From positions 34,659-98,658 of the forward strand of contig JAEYLX010000022.1 in the NCBI GenBank assembly GCA_023407575.1: a DNA stretch of 64,000 bases. The letters run 5' to 3'. The notes beneath the pieces are model-generated. The model was given only the letters and a program-made list of their open reading frames with translations. It searched no databases and was not told the origin of the DNA. Positions 26,882 through 35,115 of the stretch are shown here, piece after piece. Within the stretch, counting starts at the first letter, position 1; each line of letters begins with the position of its first letter. This stretch comes from Bacillota bacterium (GTDB lineage Bacteria; Bacillota; Clostridia; Lachnospirales; Lachnospiraceae). A program made the position numbers and the translations under genes.

Positions 26882-27913
26882 ATGGGACAATATTTAGTAG
26901 AAATTAAAAATGAAAAGCTTTCTTTCTTTACGCCAGCAGGAGAGGTAAAAGCATTAAATGACGTATCTTTCCACTTAAATGATGGTGAAGTTCTTGGTAT
27001 TGTTGGAGAAAGTGGTTCCGGAAAATCAGTAACAGCCTATAGCTTGATGGGATTAACTGCTCATCCAGGTAAATTAATTGGTGGAACCTTAGAGTTTAAC
27101 GGACACATGATGCAGAAATTAAATGAAAAGCAGATGAGTAAAATCCGTGGAAATGAAGTATCTATCATTTTCCAGGATCCAATGACAAGTTTAAATCCTG
27201 TTTTTACAGTTGGAAATCAAATAATAGAGGTAATTCTGTTACATACGAAGTTAAATCGTAAACAAGCCCGTGCAAGAGTAATAGAATTACTTACCTTAGT
27301 AGGTATCAATGAACCCGAAAAAAGAATAAAGCAATATCCTCATGAGTTATCCGGTGGTATGCGTCAACGTATTATGATTGCTATGGCACTTGCTTGTGAA
27401 CCAAAATTACTAATTGCAGATGAGCCAACTACAGCTCTTGATGTTACCATTCAGGCACAGATTCTTGAGTTAATGGTTGAACTAAAGAATAAGTTAGGTA
27501 TGGCAATCATTATGATTACACATGATCTGGGTATTGTAGCCAGCATGTGTGAGAAGATTGCAGTTATGTATGCTGGTAAGATTGTAGAATACGGTACAAC
27601 CGATGAGATTTTCTATAATCCAAAGCACGAATATACAAAGGGCTTACTTTTGAGCATTCCAAGACTTGATGCAAAGGATCATGAAAGACTTGTTCCTATC
27701 GAAGGAACGCCTATCGATATGTTGAATCCACCCAAGGGATGTCCATTTGCACCAAGATGTAGTAAGTGTATGAAAATCTGCTTAAGAGAAATGCCTCCAG
27801 TAACAAATATAAGTGAAACTCATTATACACAGTGCTGGATGAATCAGAAAGATGAGATGGAGAATGCGACGGCCTCCGGTGTTGAAGCAGAGGGAGGTAC
27901 TGTAAATGAGTGA
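26882..27913 (+). CDS. oppD: Oligopeptide ABC transporter ATPase OppD
   Basis: ATG 26882 has an aaagggag site; the ATG at 26864 overlaps the oppC stop and lacks one. The 343-residue protein has Walker A GESGSGKS, Q-loop FQDPMTSLNP, signature ELSGGMRQR, Walker B LLIADEPTTALDV, and the C-terminal oligo_HPY domain with a cysteine cluster (CPFAPRCSKCMKIC) that in OppD-type ATPases holds an iron-sulfur cluster. It powers the OppBC pore. Confidence 0.94.
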   Translation: MGQYLVEIKNEKLSFFTPAGEVKALNDVSFHLNDGEVLGIVGESGSGKSVTAYSLMGLTAHPGKLIGGTLEFNGHMMQKLNEKQMSKIRGNEVSIIFQDPMTSLNPVFTVGNQIIEVILLHTKLNRKQARARVIELLTLVGINEPEKRIKQYPHELSGGMRQRIMIAMALACEPKLLIADEPTTALDVTIQAQILELMVELKNKLGMAIIMITHDLGIVASMCEKIAVMYAGKIVEYGTTDEIFYNPKHEYTKGLLLSIPRLDAKDHERLVPIEGTPIDMLNPPKGCPFAPRCSKCMKICLREMPPVTNISETHYTQCWMNQKDEMENATASGVEAEGGTVNE

Positions 27914-28895
27914 TAAGTTAGTTCAAATTGAAAATTTAAAACAATACTTTGCATTAGGAGGTATTGGTAAAAATAAAAAATATGTAAAAGCAGTGGATGA
28001 TGTTTCCTTTTATATTAAAAAAGGGGAAACCTTAGGCCTTGTTGGTGAAAGTGGTTGTGGTAAAACCACCACTGGAAGAAGTTTATTAAGATTATATGAG
28101 CCAACAGGTGGCCGTATTATCTACGATGATAAAGTGATTTTTGATAGTGAGAAAAAAATTGCTGTTAACATGCTGCCATATCGCCGTAAAATGCAGATTG
28201 TATTCCAGGATCCTTATGCAAGTCTTGATCCTCGTATGACAGTTGGGGATATTGTTGGAGAAGCAATTGATATTCATAAACTTGCTGCTAATAAAAAAGA
28301 AAGACACGATAAAATTATTTCCATGTTATCCAGAGTTGGACTTAACTCTGAGCATGCCAATCGTTATGCCCATGAGTTTTCTGGCGGACAGCGTCAAAGA
28401 GTAGGTATTGCAAGAGCTCTGGCAGTTGATCCAGAATTCATTGTATGTGATGAACCAATCTCTGCACTTGACGTATCGATTCAAGCGCAGGTTGTTAACA
28501 TGTTTGAAGACCTTCAGGCGGAATTCGGGTTGACTTATTTATTTATTGCCCATGATTTGTCAGTGGTAAAACACATCTCAAACCGTATTGGAGTTATGTA
28601 TTTGGGTAAACTAGTAGAACTGGCAGATAGTTATGATTTAACTTTTCATAACATGCATCCATATACTAGAAGCTTAATTTCTGCAATTCCTGTTGCAGAC
28701 CCAAAGACAGCGCGTGCTACGAACCGAATTGTTCTTAGCGGTGATGTACCAAGTCCATTAAATCCTCCATCCGGATGTAGATTTAGAACCAGATGCCAAT
28801 ATGCATCTGAAACCTGCGCACAGGTAGAGCCAGAATTTAAGGAAGTTTCAAAAGGTCATTATGTTGCTTGTCATCATTTAGATAAATTAAATTAA
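27906..28895 (+). CDS. oppF: Oligopeptide ABC transporter ATPase OppF
   Basis: The start overlaps oppD by eight bases behind ggaggt. The 329-residue protein has Walker A GESGCGKTT, Q-loop FQDPYASLDP, signature EFSGGQRQRVG, and Walker B FIVCDEPISALDVS. The C-terminal oligo_HPY domain carries a cysteine group (CRFRTRCQYASETC). It is the second ATPase of the importer. Confidence 0.94.
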   Translation: MSDKLVQIENLKQYFALGGIGKNKKYVKAVDDVSFYIKKGETLGLVGESGCGKTTTGRSLLRLYEPTGGRIIYDDKVIFDSEKKIAVNMLPYRRKMQIVFQDPYASLDPRMTVGDIVGEAIDIHKLAANKKERHDKIISMLSRVGLNSEHANRYAHEFSGGQRQRVGIARALAVDPEFIVCDEPISALDVSIQAQVVNMFEDLQAEFGLTYLFIAHDLSVVKHISNRIGVMYLGKLVELADSYDLTFHNMHPYTRSLISAIPVADPKTARATNRIVLSGDVPSPLNPPSGCRFRTRCQYASETCAQVEPEFKEVSKGHYVACHHLDKLN

Positions 28896-29026
28896 AAATT
28901 AATATTGACTAATAGTAATTGGGGACTTATAATACTAAAAACGCTCGCTAAAGGCGAAGGATATCCGCTTTTGCTCGCACTTGTATGAAATGTATCTAGT
29001 CAGATTATCTGGCAGCGCTTGGCGCT

Positions 29027-29048
29027 AAAGTTTCAAAGGCGAAACTTT
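29027..29048 (+). terminator. Hairpin between oppF and oppA
   Basis: The 8-bp arms aaagtttc and gaaacttt surround aaaggc and are followed by taatttta. It could be a partial terminator setting the oppA to oppBCDF ratio, although the T-run is weak. The 234-bp gap holds no gene; other short GC stems (gcgcttggcgc near 29015) precede it. Confidence 0.5.
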
Positions 29049-29129
29049 TAATTTTATGATGTATGGCAGTTTGTGTAATACGCATATACAGATTGTTTAT
29101 ATATAAATTAATTTTAAAGGAGGATATTT

Positions 29130-30824
29130 ATGAAGAAAAGAGTAGCTCTATTACTTGCTACCGTTTTGGTTCTAAGTACATTCAGCTTCGCAGCTTGTGG
29201 AACGAAAGATAATAATACTGGAACCAAGACCCCTGATACCGCAACAGATACACCATCTGATGATGGCGCAGAACCTACAGATACTGTAAGTGGTGCAAAA
29301 GAATTAACAGTTCAGGTAGGACCTGACCCTGAGACTATCGACCCTGCATTAAACAGTGCAGTTGATGGTGGTAACATGATTTTACACACATTTGAAACTT
29401 TATTGATTTTTGATCAGGAAGGTAAAATTATTCCTGGCCAGGCAGAATCTTATGTAGTTTCTGATGATGGTTTAACTTGGACCTTTACCTTACGTGATGG
29501 ACTTAAATGGTCCGATGGCACACCTCTTACAGCAAATGACTTTGTATACAGCTGGAAACGTGTATGTGATCCTAACGTAGCAGCTCCTTATGCAGAAACA
29601 GTTCTTAACATGGTTGAGGGCTTTGATGAAGCAATCGGTGGTAACATTGATGCACTTGGTGTATCAGCTCCTGATGATAAAACTTTTGTAGTTAAACTTG
29701 CTACAAGCTGTCCATATTTTGCAAGCTTAGCAGCATTTGCTACCTTAAGCCCTGTACAACAGGCTACAGTTGAAGCAAATGGTGATGCATGGGCAACAGC
29801 TGCTGAAACTTATATCAGCAATGGACCTTTCTATGTTTCTGAATGGGTTCCTGGATCTCATATTACAATGACAAAGAATCCTAACTACTGGAATGCAGCA
29901 GCAATCAAGCTTGATACACTTAAGTTTGCATTAATCGAAGATAACAATGCAGCTTACAGTGCTTTCCAGAATGGTGAAGTTAAATTCATCAAGAGTGTTC
30001 CAACAGAAGAAATTCCTAGCTTAACAGGTAATCCAGAATTCCACGTTGAGCCAATCATTGGAACTTACTATATCTCTTTAAATGATGAGAAAGAACCTTT
30101 TACAAATCCTTTGGTTAGAAAAGCTTTAAGCTTAGCAATTGACCGTGAATATGTTGCTGGTACTTTAATGCAGGGAACTTATTCACCAGCTACTAACTTT
30201 GTTGGTCCTGGCTGGATTGATACTGATGGTTCCTATTTCATGGATAACGCAAACGGTGGAAAGACTTATATCGATTCCACTAACTTTGAAGCTAGCCTTG
30301 CAGAAGCTAAACAGTTATTAGCAGATGCTGGTTATCCAAACGGTGAAGGCCTTCCTACCATCACATACTCAACCAACGAGACAGGTTATCATAAAGTTGT
30401 TGCTGAATATGTACAACAGGCTTGGGCTGAAATTGGTGTTAACTTAAATGTAGAAATCGTTGAGTGGGCAAGCTTTACACCTCTTCGTCGTGCTGGTGAT
30501 TATGAGATCTCCAGAAATGGTTGGGTAGGTGACTACAGTGATCCTTCTAACATTTTAGATCTTTTCATGACTAATAACGGTAACAACGATGGTAACTTCA
30601 GCAATGCTGATTATGATGCAGCAATGGAATTATCCCGTACAACAACTGACGCTGCTGAGCGTTCTGAAGCTCTTCATAAAGCTGAGGACATCTTAATGGA
30701 TCAGGCAGGTGCTATTCCAGTTGCATACTATAATGACTTCTGGTTACAGAGCGAGTCTATTACTGGTTCCTGGCATTCACCATACGGATACTGGTACTTT
30801 ATGTATGCTGATGTTGCTGAATAA
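29130..30824 (+). CDS. oppA: Oligopeptide-binding lipoprotein OppA
   Basis: A 564-residue secreted lipoprotein. The signal peptide ends in a lipobox FSFAAC with acylated C23, followed by an acidic, Thr/Asp-rich spacer and then the SBP_bac_5 fold: DPETIDPALNSAVDGGN, DGLTWTFTLRDGLKWSDGTP and NDFVYSWKRVCDP. It binds peptides outside the membrane for OppBCDF. Base composition in this gene is richer in GC at third positions than in its neighbours, as expected for strong expression. A hairpin precedes it and a strong terminator follows. Confidence 0.94.
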   Translation: MKKRVALLLATVLVLSTFSFAACGTKDNNTGTKTPDTATDTPSDDGAEPTDTVSGAKELTVQVGPDPETIDPALNSAVDGGNMILHTFETLLIFDQEGKIIPGQAESYVVSDDGLTWTFTLRDGLKWSDGTPLTANDFVYSWKRVCDPNVAAPYAETVLNMVEGFDEAIGGNIDALGVSAPDDKTFVVKLATSCPYFASLAAFATLSPVQQATVEANGDAWATAAETYISNGPFYVSEWVPGSHITMTKNPNYWNAAAIKLDTLKFALIEDNNAAYSAFQNGEVKFIKSVPTEEIPSLTGNPEFHVEPIIGTYYISLNDEKEPFTNPLVRKALSLAIDREYVAGTLMQGTYSPATNFVGPGWIDTDGSYFMDNANGGKTYIDSTNFEASLAEAKQLLADAGYPNGEGLPTITYSTNETGYHKVVAEYVQQAWAEIGVNLNVEIVEWASFTPLRRAGDYEISRNGWVGDYSDPSNILDLFMTNNGNNDGNFSNADYDAAMELSRTTTDAAERSEALHKAEDILMDQAGAIPVAYYNDFWLQSESITGSWHSPYGYWYFMYADVAE

Positions 30825-30851
30825 TACGAACTAATTTAATGAATTAATGAA

Positions 30852-30880
30852 GGGCACTGCGAATAGCAGTGTCCTTTTTT
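30852..30880 (+). terminator. Rho-independent terminator after oppA
   Basis: A 9-bp stem gggcactgc/gcagtgtcc with loop gaata is followed by tttttt. Confidence 0.92.
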
Positions 30881-30949
30881 AGTGGTTTCAGTTTGTAACC
30901 TAATGAGAATATTAAAATACAAATTCATATTGCCGAAATGGTAGACAAA

Positions 30950-30975
30950 ATCGTACATGGAACCTACGATATAAT
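30950..30975 (+). promoter_or_regulatory. Candidate -10 box with overlapping inverted repeat before the GH43 gene
   Basis: TATAAT at 30970-30975 overlaps the right arm of ATCGTA-N9-TACGAT (30950-30970). No consensus -35 is seen. The layout suggests a repressor or activator site controlling the glycosidase gene (inference). Confidence 0.4.
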
Positions 30976-31067
30976 ACATTTACATAGTATAGGGCAGTAA
31001 TGGTATACTGAAATTGCTTGTATTTTTGTTTAGCATAAGCAATATTAAATATTGGAGATTAGAGAGT

Positions 31068-32567
31068 ATGAAATATAATAACCCAGTTATCAAAGGTTTT
31101 TATCCAGATCCAAGTGTATGTAAGGTAGGAGATATGTTTTATTTAGTTTGCAGTTCGATGCATTATTTTCCAGGGGTTCCTCTATTTGAAAGTAAGGATT
31201 TAGTTAATTGGAAGCAAATAGGTCATTGCTTAACAAGAAAGAGCCAAATTGAGCTGGATAAAGTTGATAGTTCAGGTGGAGTGTTTGCACCAACAATTCG
31301 ATTTCATGAGGGTCGCTTCTATATGACCACCACCAATGCAACCTTGCAAAAGAATTTTTATGTTTGGACGGATAATATCTATGGAGAATGGTCAGAACCA
31401 ATCTTTGTAGATCAGGACGGAATTGATCCATCTTTTTACTTTGAAAATGATAAAGCCTATTTTATGAGTAATGGAACGGATGAGGATGGAATTAATGGTA
31501 TTGTGCAGTGTGAAATAAATATTCTAACTGGAGAAAAACTAAGTAAGAGCCGTTGTATCTGGCAGGGAACCGGTGGACGCTATCTGGAAAGTCCACATTT
31601 ATATTGTATAAATGACGAGTACTATCTCATGGCGGCAGAAGGTGGAACAGAGTATGGACATATGGTTACCTATGCTCGTTCCAAAAGCGTATATGGAGAG
31701 TTTACCCCATATTCTAACAACCCTGTATTAACAAACCGTAATTTAGGAGGGTATGAGGTTCAAGGAGTTGGTCATGGTGATCTTATTGAAGATAATAATG
31801 GCAACTGGTGGATTCTACACCTTGGATTTAGACAAATACACCGTTGGCTAACCTTTCATCACTTAGGACGTGAGGTATTTTTAACTCCGGTAAAATTTGA
31901 TGAAAATGGTTGGTTTACCGCAGGAGATAACGGGACTACAACAAAGAGTTTTATACTGGATGATATTTCAACAGAGGTGGAACAAAAGGAAGTAAAGAAC
32001 TATACCTTTGATAATACCTCCTGGGATAAAGAGTGGTGTCATATTCGCCTGCCACATGATGAGAATTATAAATTTGAACAAAATAAGTTATTACTAAGAG
32101 GAACTGAGATAACACTGGACCATGTGGATTCGCCGACTTTTTTAGGTATACGCCAAATGGAGTTTAAAGCAGAAATTACCTGTGATGTACAGCTTACTGA
32201 AGGCGAAGCTGGAATAACCTTATTTATGGATGAGAATCATCATTATGATTTGGCAATTCGAACGAGTGAAAATGGGTATGAAGTGATTGAGCGCCTAAAT
32301 ATAGGTGATATTAAATCTGTTGAAAAATCTTTTGATCTAAAGTCACAAAATAAAGTTACCTTAATCATTAAAGCTGAAAATGAAAAGTATGGTTTCTATG
32401 TGCAAATAGAAGGCGAGTCAGTATACCTTGGTAGTGCCCAAACCAGATACCTTTCAACAGAAGTAGCTACCGGCTTTACAGGTGTGATCATTGGTTTATA
32501 TGCAACAGGAACAGGTACTCAGGAATTCGCAGAGTTTACAAAGTTTAATTGTGAATATTTTTCCTAG
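31068..32567 (+). CDS. GH43 beta-xylosidase/alpha-L-arabinofuranosidase
   Basis: ATG 31068 behind gagag is the start; the upstream TTG extension is non-family sequence. The 499-residue protein begins NNPVIKGFYPDPSV, the GH43 signature with the general base D14; D120 in GIDPSFYF fits the pKa-setting aspartate and E174 in LESPHLYC the general acid. A five-bladed propeller (to about residue 310) is followed by a beta-sandwich domain seen in GH43 beta-xylosidases. No signal peptide is visible, so it acts in the cytoplasm on imported xylo- or arabino-oligosaccharides. It is monocistronic. Confidence 0.92.
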   Translation: MKYNNPVIKGFYPDPSVCKVGDMFYLVCSSMHYFPGVPLFESKDLVNWKQIGHCLTRKSQIELDKVDSSGGVFAPTIRFHEGRFYMTTTNATLQKNFYVWTDNIYGEWSEPIFVDQDGIDPSFYFENDKAYFMSNGTDEDGINGIVQCEINILTGEKLSKSRCIWQGTGGRYLESPHLYCINDEYYLMAAEGGTEYGHMVTYARSKSVYGEFTPYSNNPVLTNRNLGGYEVQGVGHGDLIEDNNGNWWILHLGFRQIHRWLTFHHLGREVFLTPVKFDENGWFTAGDNGTTTKSFILDDISTEVEQKEVKNYTFDNTSWDKEWCHIRLPHDENYKFEQNKLLLRGTEITLDHVDSPTFLGIRQMEFKAEITCDVQLTEGEAGITLFMDENHHYDLAIRTSENGYEVIERLNIGDIKSVEKSFDLKSQNKVTLIIKAENEKYGFYVQIEGESVYLGSAQTRYLSTEVATGFTGVIIGLYATGTGTQEFAEFTKFNCEYFS

Positions 32568-32800
32568 TTAATATAAGATTTTGCTATAGGATTATAATCA
32601 AGACCACCGGCTTAGCCGGTGGTTTGCTCTGCCCCTATAAGGGGCTTTTACCTGCCAGCGCCCGGAAGGCGCCCTGAGGGATTTGCCAACCGCACTGCTT
32701 CCTCAGGCCTGCCCTAAAGGGCTCTTTTATTGCCTCCTGACTCCTGCTAACTCCTTGAGTCTTTCATGATAGCTTTGTTCATTAGCTTCCCTTTCAGGGA

Positions 32801-33274
32801 TTACTTCTTGCTTTTTTGTACTGGCTCACCCGTGAACGGGTCTATGTATTCGTTCAGGGTGATTTGGTCGGCTTCCATATCATCTTTTAATTGATTTGCA
32901 ATGTATTCTTGTATCTTTTTCGTATTCTTTCCAACCGTATCTACATAGTATCCTCTACACCAGAAATGGCGATTCCCATACTTATACTTGAGATTTGCAT
33001 GCTTCTCAAATATCATGAGCGAACTTTTACCTTTCAGATATCCCATAATCTCGGATACACTATACTTCGGGGGAATTCTTACCAACATATGTACATGATC
33101 CTTGCAGCACTCTGCTTCGATTATTTCAATACCTTTTCTCTTGCAGAGTGTGCTCAAGATCTGTGCCACGTCGGTTTTTAACTTTCCATATATTATTTGT
33201 CGGCGATATTTTGGCGCAAACACCAGGTGATATTTGCATTCCCATGTTGTATGTGCTAAGCTATTCGTATCCAT
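32801..33274 (-). CDS. tnpA: IS200 family HUH transposase TnpA
   Basis: The start at 33274 has an ideal ataggaggt site; the extension up to 33325 has none. The 157-residue protein has the HUH motif H60-V-H62 in CKDHVHMLV and the nucleophilic tyrosine Y124 in KKIQEYIANQ, both intact. WECKYHLVFAPKYRR at the start is diagnostic. It cuts and joins single-stranded ends at the subterminal hairpins. The ribosome site is buried in a hairpin, expected to keep expression low. Confidence 0.95.
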   Translation of the reverse strand: MDTNSLAHTTWECKYHLVFAPKYRRQIIYGKLKTDVAQILSTLCKRKGIEIIEAECCKDHVHMLVRIPPKYSVSEIMGYLKGKSSLMIFEKHANLKYKYGNRHFWCRGYYVDTVGKNTKKIQEYIANQLKDDMEADQITLNEYIDPFTGEPVQKSKK

Positions 33275-33284
33275 TTTTGGATAC

Positions 33285-33338
33285 CTCCTATGTTTTATTT
33301 TTGTGGTTGGCAAACCCACAATCATAATAACATAGGAG
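33285..33338 (-). promoter_or_regulatory. Hairpin sequestering the tnpA ribosome site
   Basis: The 10-bp arms ctcctatgtt (33285-33294) and aacataggag (33329-33338) are perfect complements. The arm next to tnpA contains the aggag site, and an inner stem ttgtgg/ccacaa strengthens it. Translational blocking of tnpA by a 5' hairpin is known for IS200. Confidence 0.8.
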
Positions 33339-33392
33339 TTTTTTTACTTGAAGCTGAAGCTAGTTGGGGACACACCTGCATAGCAGGTGGTT

Positions 33393-33782
33393 TATTTTCT
33401 CTGTGATACAATTGATGGGGTCAAATGCAGATAGATATCTGCATTTGACCCTATTTTGAGTATTAATAGGATAAGGTTAATTGGTAGAGAATAGGAAGAA
33501 GCATTGTTTGCTATAACAACTTTGCATTGTTTGAGACATAACATAATAATATACGACAAATACATTGACATATGAAAGACATTCAATTATATCTAGAGTA
33601 GGGTACTATTCAGAACCAAACAAAATATTTAAAATTAGCTGTGTAAGCTTACGTTCCAAGGATGATTTTTATACATGTAAGCTTTTGTTCTGAATAGATA
33701 CAAAATGTGAACTGCTTAGCGAGTCAGTCTCTGAATAGCTATAGTTACGAAGCAGCATGTTAATTAGTATGAAAGGATCAAT
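33393..33782. other. Gene-free gap with a 34-bp perfect palindrome and a second inverted repeat
   Basis: There is no credible gene here. A 16-bp perfect inverted repeat lies at 33418-33451, gggtcaaatgcagata and its complement around ga. A second pair, ctattcagaac-c-aaa (33606-33620) and its near complement (33683-33697), encloses two gtaagctt copies. The first could act as a terminator or be a mobile palindromic element; the second resembles a small inverted-repeat element. Confidence 0.55.
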
Positions 33783-34448
33783 ATGAAGATAGACAGATTT
33801 AATGATTTCAGAAATAGATTAAGCTTTCAAGAGGGATTGTATCTAAACGAGGAATATTTTAACTCTGTGGTATTGTTACTAATGATACCAATGAATGGAG
33901 AGTATCATTTCCTCTTTCAAAAAAGAAATAGAAACATTAGACAGGGTGGTGAGATATGCTGCCCGGGTGGTAGAATAGATCCAGAAGATATGTCAGTTGA
34001 ACAAGCGGTTTTACGTGAGACAAAAGAAGAGATGGGGATACCGGGAGATCGTATTGAGATAATAGGTAGATTGAATAAGGTGCTTACGCCAAGTGGGCTA
34101 TCGGTCGATGCCTTTGTTGGTATTACAGATGTGGACTTTAAAGAAATTACTGTTAATCCGGATGAAGTTGAACTTTTCTTTACAGTACCACTTTCGTATT
34201 TTCTAGATAAGGAACCAGAGAAATACAGTGCACAAGTTTCCATTAGTCCCAGTTATATCGACCACGAAACCGGTGAGGAGATTATATTATTCCCAGCGGA
34301 ACAATTAGGGATTCCTGAAAAATATTCAAAACCTTGGGGAGAGTTTCGATACGGCATCTATGTATATCCTACTGAGTATGGCCCTATATGGGGAATAACT
34401 GCTAAAATTGTACTCGATTTCATCAATCATATACGAAAATTTATGTAA
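33783..34448 (+). CDS. Nudix hydrolase, CoA pyrophosphatase-like
   Basis: A 221-residue protein. FQKRNRNIRQGGEICCPGGR and the Nudix box core AVLRETKEEMGI (R-E-x2-E-E-x-G) near residues 60-95 match the NudL/CoA pyrophosphatase group, where the box is preceded by GGxxHPGE-like text. It is predicted to hydrolyse nucleoside-diphosphate-linked compounds such as CoA. The start MKIDRF has an aaaggatc site. It is monocistronic. Confidence 0.85.
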   Translation: MKIDRFNDFRNRLSFQEGLYLNEEYFNSVVLLLMIPMNGEYHFLFQKRNRNIRQGGEICCPGGRIDPEDMSVEQAVLRETKEEMGIPGDRIEIIGRLNKVLTPSGLSVDAFVGITDVDFKEITVNPDEVELFFTVPLSYFLDKEPEKYSAQVSISPSYIDHETGEEIILFPAEQLGIPEKYSKPWGEFRYGIYVYPTEYGPIWGITAKIVLDFINHIRKFM

Positions 34449-34505
34449 GAATAACCCTATCTTTATCGATTTATTGCAACAAGGCCTGTGCTACAGAATT
34501 ATAAT

Positions 34506-34523
34506 GGGGAGCTTACGCTCCCC
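34506..34523. terminator. GC-rich hairpin between convergent genes
   Basis: ggggagc-ttac-gctcccc is a perfect 7-bp stem between the Nudix gene and the small minus-strand gene. No T-run follows on either side, so it is a weak candidate for a shared terminator. Confidence 0.5.
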
Positions 34524-34530
34524 AGAGAAA

Positions 34531-34695
34531 TTATATTCCTTTCACATTACCGGAAGAAGGTCTCTTATTTGATGAGGTGGTTTTCTTTTCGTCACATTTC
34601 GGACAATCTTTAAAATCAACATCATTATTTGAATTATTGTTTTTTGCATTTGTATCTTTTGAAGGTGTTGCATTGCTATTATTTAATTTACTCAT
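34531..34695 (-). CDS. 54-residue Asn/Ser-rich protein with CPKC motif
   Basis: This short gene is read on the minus strand from ATG 34695, seven bases after a strong ggaaaggag site, to TAA 34531. The product is hydrophilic and rich in Asn, Ser and Lys. It holds a single DCPKCDEKK motif near residues 30-38, half of a zinc-ribbon pair, so two chains may share a metal ion (inference). The family is unknown to me. A hairpin lies just past the stop. A good ribosome site and clean end support it being real. Confidence 0.65.
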   Translation of the reverse strand: MSKLNNSNATPSKDTNAKNNNSNNDVDFKDCPKCDEKKTTSSNKRPSSGNVKGI

Positions 34696-35115
34696 TGAAT
34701 ACTCCTTTCCAATCTATTTTACTTAGTATTTGTTATTGCCAGTAAAATATACTGGGGGAGTTTTTTGCAATATTGGCTTATAATGCAATAATTAAAGTTT
34801 AATTATATATAGAAGTGAATAATATAGTAATGTGGCGGATGACAATACTCTTATTATTCAAGTTATTTGAACTTGCTAAAATAGTAGTATTTTGGTAAAT
34901 AATGTTTGAATAGCTGGATTATACTAGAATATACTGATAAATAAACGGCAAAACCTTTGTTTTATAAAATATAATTAAATTGAATGCAATTAAATTACTT
35001 AAAACTATTGAAACTGAAATAAAAAGATATTATAATAAAAACGAGCATAATATTGCTTAAATGGACATAAAATACAAATATTTGTATTGAAAATACTAGT
35101 ATAGGAGGGATTATA
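34696..35115. other. AT-rich gap before korA
   Basis: No gene is seen. Upstream sequence of the 54-residue gene and of korA is very AT-rich. It holds the korA promoter at 35008-35036. Confidence 0.6.
35008..35036 (+). promoter_or_regulatory. Sigma-A promoter of korAB-rubrerythrin
   Basis: TTGAAA 35008-35013, 17-base spacer, TATAAT 35031-35036. The leader to korA is about 75 bases. Confidence 0.72.

Larger units (their letters stand above)
32600..33392 (-). mobile_element. IS200-type insertion sequence, apparently intact
   Basis: One HUH transposase gene is flanked by subterminal hairpins of matching design: accaccggc-tta-gccggtggt (32603-32623) at one side and cacctgc-ata-gcaggtg (33373-33389) at the other, both followed by ggttt. 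There are no terminal inverted repeats and no tnpB, as in IS200. The exact ends are not defined by sequence reading. The 32624-32770 part is GC-rich and hairpin-rich compared with surrounding DNA. Confidence 0.85.

Noticed and set aside
33392..33586. 64-residue minus-strand frame next to the IS element
   Set aside because: It runs through the palindrome, lacks a ribosome site and resembles no family.
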